A stretch of DNA of 54,617 nucleotides from an uncultured Prevotella sp. (GTDB lineage Bacteria > Bacteroidota > Bacteroidia > Bacteroidales > Bacteroidaceae), in NCBI GenBank assembly GCA_900317405.1, contig ONGP01000019.1:1-54617 (forward strand), read 5' to 3'. Shown here piece after piece: positions 53,308 through 54,617 of the stretch. Every line of letters starts with the position of its first letter. Within the stretch, counting starts at the first letter, position 1. A model generated the notes under the pieces. The model was not told the DNA's origin and made no database searches. It worked only from the letters and a program-made list of their open reading frames with translations. The translations under genes and the position numbers were made by a program.

Positions 53308-53559
53308 CTACGCCTCTTTCTTTCTTCCACGTGTAGATGGCTTAACGTATACTTCACTCTTGCGGATTTCGCAATAGGCGTTTCTATAAACCAACTCCTT
53401 GCCTTGTGCAGCCTGTTTGCTGAAATGGTTGTTAAGGCTGGTTTGTGCAATCAGCAACTCATTAGCCTCATGCTTATCAAAAAGCGAGGCTGGAGAGCCA
53501 TAAAACTCGTAAGTATCTGACTCTAAGAGATGTAGCATTATTACGTTTCTGTTAGCCAT
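53308..53559 (-). CDS. Small protein of unknown function, first gene of the restriction operon
   Basis: The 83-aa protein (MANRNVIMLHLLESDTYEFYGSPASLFDKHEANELL) ends with a strongly basic tail (KSEVYVKPSTRGRKKEA). No family was recognised. A role as a controller or a DNA-binding partner of the restriction enzyme is possible, but no helix-turn-helix is evident. It sits 3 bp upstream of the restriction gene, and the operon -7 box is at 53586-53593. Confidence 0.7.
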   Translation of the reverse strand: MANRNVIMLHLLESDTYEFYGSPASLFDKHEANELLIAQTSLNNHFSKQAAQGKELVYRNAYCEIRKSEVYVKPSTRGRKKEA

Positions 53560-53585
53560 TCCTAAATCGTCTTATTTAACGGCTA

Positions 53586-53593
53586 CAAAGGTA
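53586..53593 (-). promoter_or_regulatory. -7 box of the restriction-modification operon
   Basis: Plus-strand CAAAGGTA reads TACCTTTG on minus, 27 bp before the ATG at 53559. No TTTG stands at the -33 position. Confidence 0.58.
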
Positions 53594-53713
53594 CTAAAAA
53601 TATGAGCAGAATTTAAATAAAATAATAGCGTTAACACGTAATTAGTAGCCTATTAAAAATAGAATAACAATTTATATTTAAAGTGTTAAAAGCACTGGTT
53701 ACATGCATACATA

Positions 53714-53745
53714 TTTGCTCATGTCGCAGAAAATGCGTACCTTTG
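53714..53745 (+). promoter_or_regulatory. Promoter of repeated element C
   Basis: TTTG 53714-53717, exactly 20 bp, TACCTTTG 53738-53745, with a spacer almost the same as in copy B. Confidence 0.8.
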
Positions 53746-53750
53746 CAGCT

Positions 53751-53850
53751 GAAAAATCATCTTTAGTGGTGCAGTGATGCACGAAACGGCATTGATTAAT
53801 TTTATTTTTAAGTAATTACGAAGAGGTTAGCAGTGATGCTGGCCTTCTTT
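53751..53850 (+). ncRNA. Structured repeated element, copy C (putative small RNA)
   Basis: Hairpin I is GTGCA-GTGA-TGCAC at 53769-53782. An A/T-rich linker follows. Hairpin II is GGTTAGCA-GTGA-TGCTGGCC at 53825-53844, with flanking GAAG/CTTC-type pairing. It runs straight into a T-rich tail (53845-53853), so this copy ends like an intrinsic terminator. It is the shortest copy (about 95 nt). Confidence 0.68.
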
Positions 53851-53854
53851 TTTA

Positions 53855-53891
53855 CGCTATAACGCTATAACGCTATAACACTATAACATTA
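53855..53891. repeat. Inverted array of the TTATAGCGT repeat family
   Basis: Units of ACGCTATAA/ACACTATAA run for 37 bp. The reverse complement closely matches the 38-bp repeat at 54033 and 41401. It leads into ATTAGAAAA and an ATG (a 12-codon frame, 53897-53935), repeating the leader layout of the M15 gene. Confidence 0.85.
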
Positions 53892-53896
53892 GAAAA

Positions 53897-53935
53897 ATGA
53901 CAATGAGAACTACGATGGGAGGCAAGGGAGGGTAA
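53897..53935 (+). other. 12-codon open frame behind the inverted array
   Basis: The frame MTMRTTMGGKGG then TAA follows the same ATAACATTAGAAAA leader that precedes the M15 peptidase start. It may be a leader peptide or what is left of a copied gene start. Expression is unknown. Confidence 0.35.
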
Positions 53936-53946
53936 TTAGTATATAT

Positions 53947-53998
53947 AATTATATTATTAATATATTATATTATAATATAATATATTAATAATATAATT
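53947..53998. repeat. 52-bp perfect A/T-only palindrome
   Basis: The left arm 53947-53972 is the exact reverse complement of the right arm 53973-53998, with no spacer. It lies between two inverted TTATAGCGT arrays (53855-53891 and 54033-54070), so a segment of about 216 bp is a nested inverted repeat able to form a cruciform. No gene lies in this stretch. Confidence 0.9.
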
Positions 53999-54032
53999 TA
54001 AAGTCACAGATGGCGGACTATGCGAAAAACGT

Positions 54033-54070
54033 AATGTTATTGCGTTATAGTGTTATTGCGTTATAGCGTG
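54033..54070. repeat. 38-bp repeat (copy 2) of the TTATAGCGT family
   Basis: Identical over 38 bp and in the same orientation as 41401-41438. The flanking bases differ, so the match is bounded. Confidence 0.9.
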
Positions 54071-54201
54071 GTCGAAAAAACGAGGCGGCACTTATCGGGG
54101 CGATATCCGTAATTTTTGAGGGCACGAAATTACGCTTCGTGAGGCATGAAGTGGTAGCACCTAAACATTAACACTGTTTAACGAAATAAACGGATAAAAT
54201 A

Positions 54202-54233
54202 TTTCGGTATTACAATATAAAGTTGTACCTTTG
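54202..54233 (+). promoter_or_regulatory. Promoter of the HU-family gene
   Basis: TTTC at 54202-54205 (one base from TTTG), 20 bp, TACCTTTG at 54226-54233. The leader of about 90 nt contains a direct repeat of ATTTGAGAG (54240 and 54275 region) and a small GACA/TGTC hairpin. Confidence 0.65.
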
Positions 54234-54328
54234 CAGTGCATTTGAGAGTTAATGACATCGGCGCCTGTCGGAGATTTGAGAGTGCAGAATCAACTTTAAT
54301 AATAACCATTTAAAACATTTTACACATT

Positions 54329-54617
54329 ATGGCAAAGATTTTTTATCTGCTTAAGCAGAACAACATCAAGAATTCGAAGGTCAAAGGCAAGTGGTTTGCA
54401 CACGGTAAGACCGTAGAGGTACTGAACACCCGCAAGATGGCAAACCACATCGCTGAGCACGGAAGCATCTACACCCCCGACGTGGTGTTTGGAGTGCTGG
54501 AGAAGTTCCGCAGCTGTCTGCTGGAGATGCTCCTGAATTCGAAGCGAGTGAAGATTGACGGTCTGGGTATATTCTTCACTACCCTGGAGAATGAGGCTGG
54601 CGGTGCAGCCAAGAAGG
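54329..54617 (+). CDS. HU-family DNA-binding protein (5' part)
   Basis: At least 96 residues are present, running off the window. The sequence MAKIFYLLKQNNIKNSKVKGKW is followed by TRKMANHIAEHGSIYTPDVVFGVLEKFRSCLLEMLLNSKRVKIDGLGIFFTTL, the dimerising helix pair and beta-arm of the HU/IHF fold in the Bacteroidetes HU-HIG form. It binds and bends DNA as a dimer. It lies next to the palindrome/repeat cluster, which it might bind, although no evidence shows this. A C-terminal extension cannot be judged here. Confidence 0.85.
   Translation, partial: MAKIFYLLKQNNIKNSKVKGKWFAHGKTVEVLNTRKMANHIAEHGSIYTPDVVFGVLEKFRSCLLEMLLNSKRVKIDGLGIFFTTLENEAGGAAKK

Noticed and set aside
47137-53850. Retron or diversity-generating element
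   Set aside because: The structured elements recall non-coding parts of such systems, but no reverse transcriptase is encoded in the window.
53936-54001. Intrinsic terminator at the A/T palindrome
   Set aside because: The stem has no G/C pairs and no gene ends next to it. An A/T-only 52-bp palindrome is a poor RNA terminator.
41401-54070. CRISPR array
   Set aside because: The repeat arrays are short tandem units without spacers of regular length, and no cas genes are present.

Overview
The window comes from a Bacteroidetes chromosome, most likely Prevotella or a close Prevotellaceae relative. The evidence is the Bacteroidetes-type promoters (TTTG, about 20 bp, then TAnnTTTG, often TACCTTTGCA or TATCTTTGCA), a serine palmitoyltransferase gene for bacterial sphingolipids, an S16 protein with a long Ala/Glu tail, Bacteroidetes families (DUF4421, DUF4380, DUF3160, DUF2807, DUF1460) and an HU-like protein of the Bacteroidetes type.

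Layout. 1-1.2 kb: a tyrosine recombinase running off the left edge, preceded by a phased 11-bp repeat array. 1.4-40.9 kb: ordinary chromosome. In order it holds pyruvate phosphate dikinase, an RlmD-type rRNA methyltransferase, an OprP-like porin, a small surface-glycan neighbourhood (flippase and four glycosyltransferases around rpsP), a GH2 beta-galactosidase, a TlpA-like thioredoxin, tRNA-Pro(TGG), serine palmitoyltransferase divergent from a diacylglycerol-kinase-like lipid kinase, tRNA-Cys(GCA), an envelope operon (Gfo/Idh/MocA, DUF4421, DUF1460), bifunctional hisB, a carboxylesterase, and a lactate-related group (FAD/Fe-S D-lactate-dehydrogenase-like protein and an L-lactate permease). 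Next to the permease are a frameshifted DUF3160 lipoprotein and a CapA-like protein.

40.9-54.1 kb: an accessory region. Its left part is an M15 peptidase, a BT4734/VirE-type primase-like protein with a DUF3987 ATPase domain, and several unknown small proteins. Its right part is a defence island: Vsr endonuclease, a membrane-anchored Nudix hydrolase, a DUF4406 deoxyribosyltransferase-like protein, an HNH endonuclease, a C5-cytosine methyltransferase, a MutH/Sau3AI-like restriction enzyme and a small partner. The window ends inside an HU-family gene.

The most unusual content is non-coding and lies in the accessory region. Three copies of a structured, promoter-driven element of about 95-125 nt sit at 47.2, 48.6 and 53.8 kb. 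They share two hairpins capped by GTGA/GCGA loops and lie between the defence gene modules. A 38-bp exact direct repeat (41401 and 54033) brackets the whole region. The right copy belongs to a nested inverted structure around a 52-bp perfect A/T palindrome. Two further phased repeat arrays lie upstream of accessory promoters.
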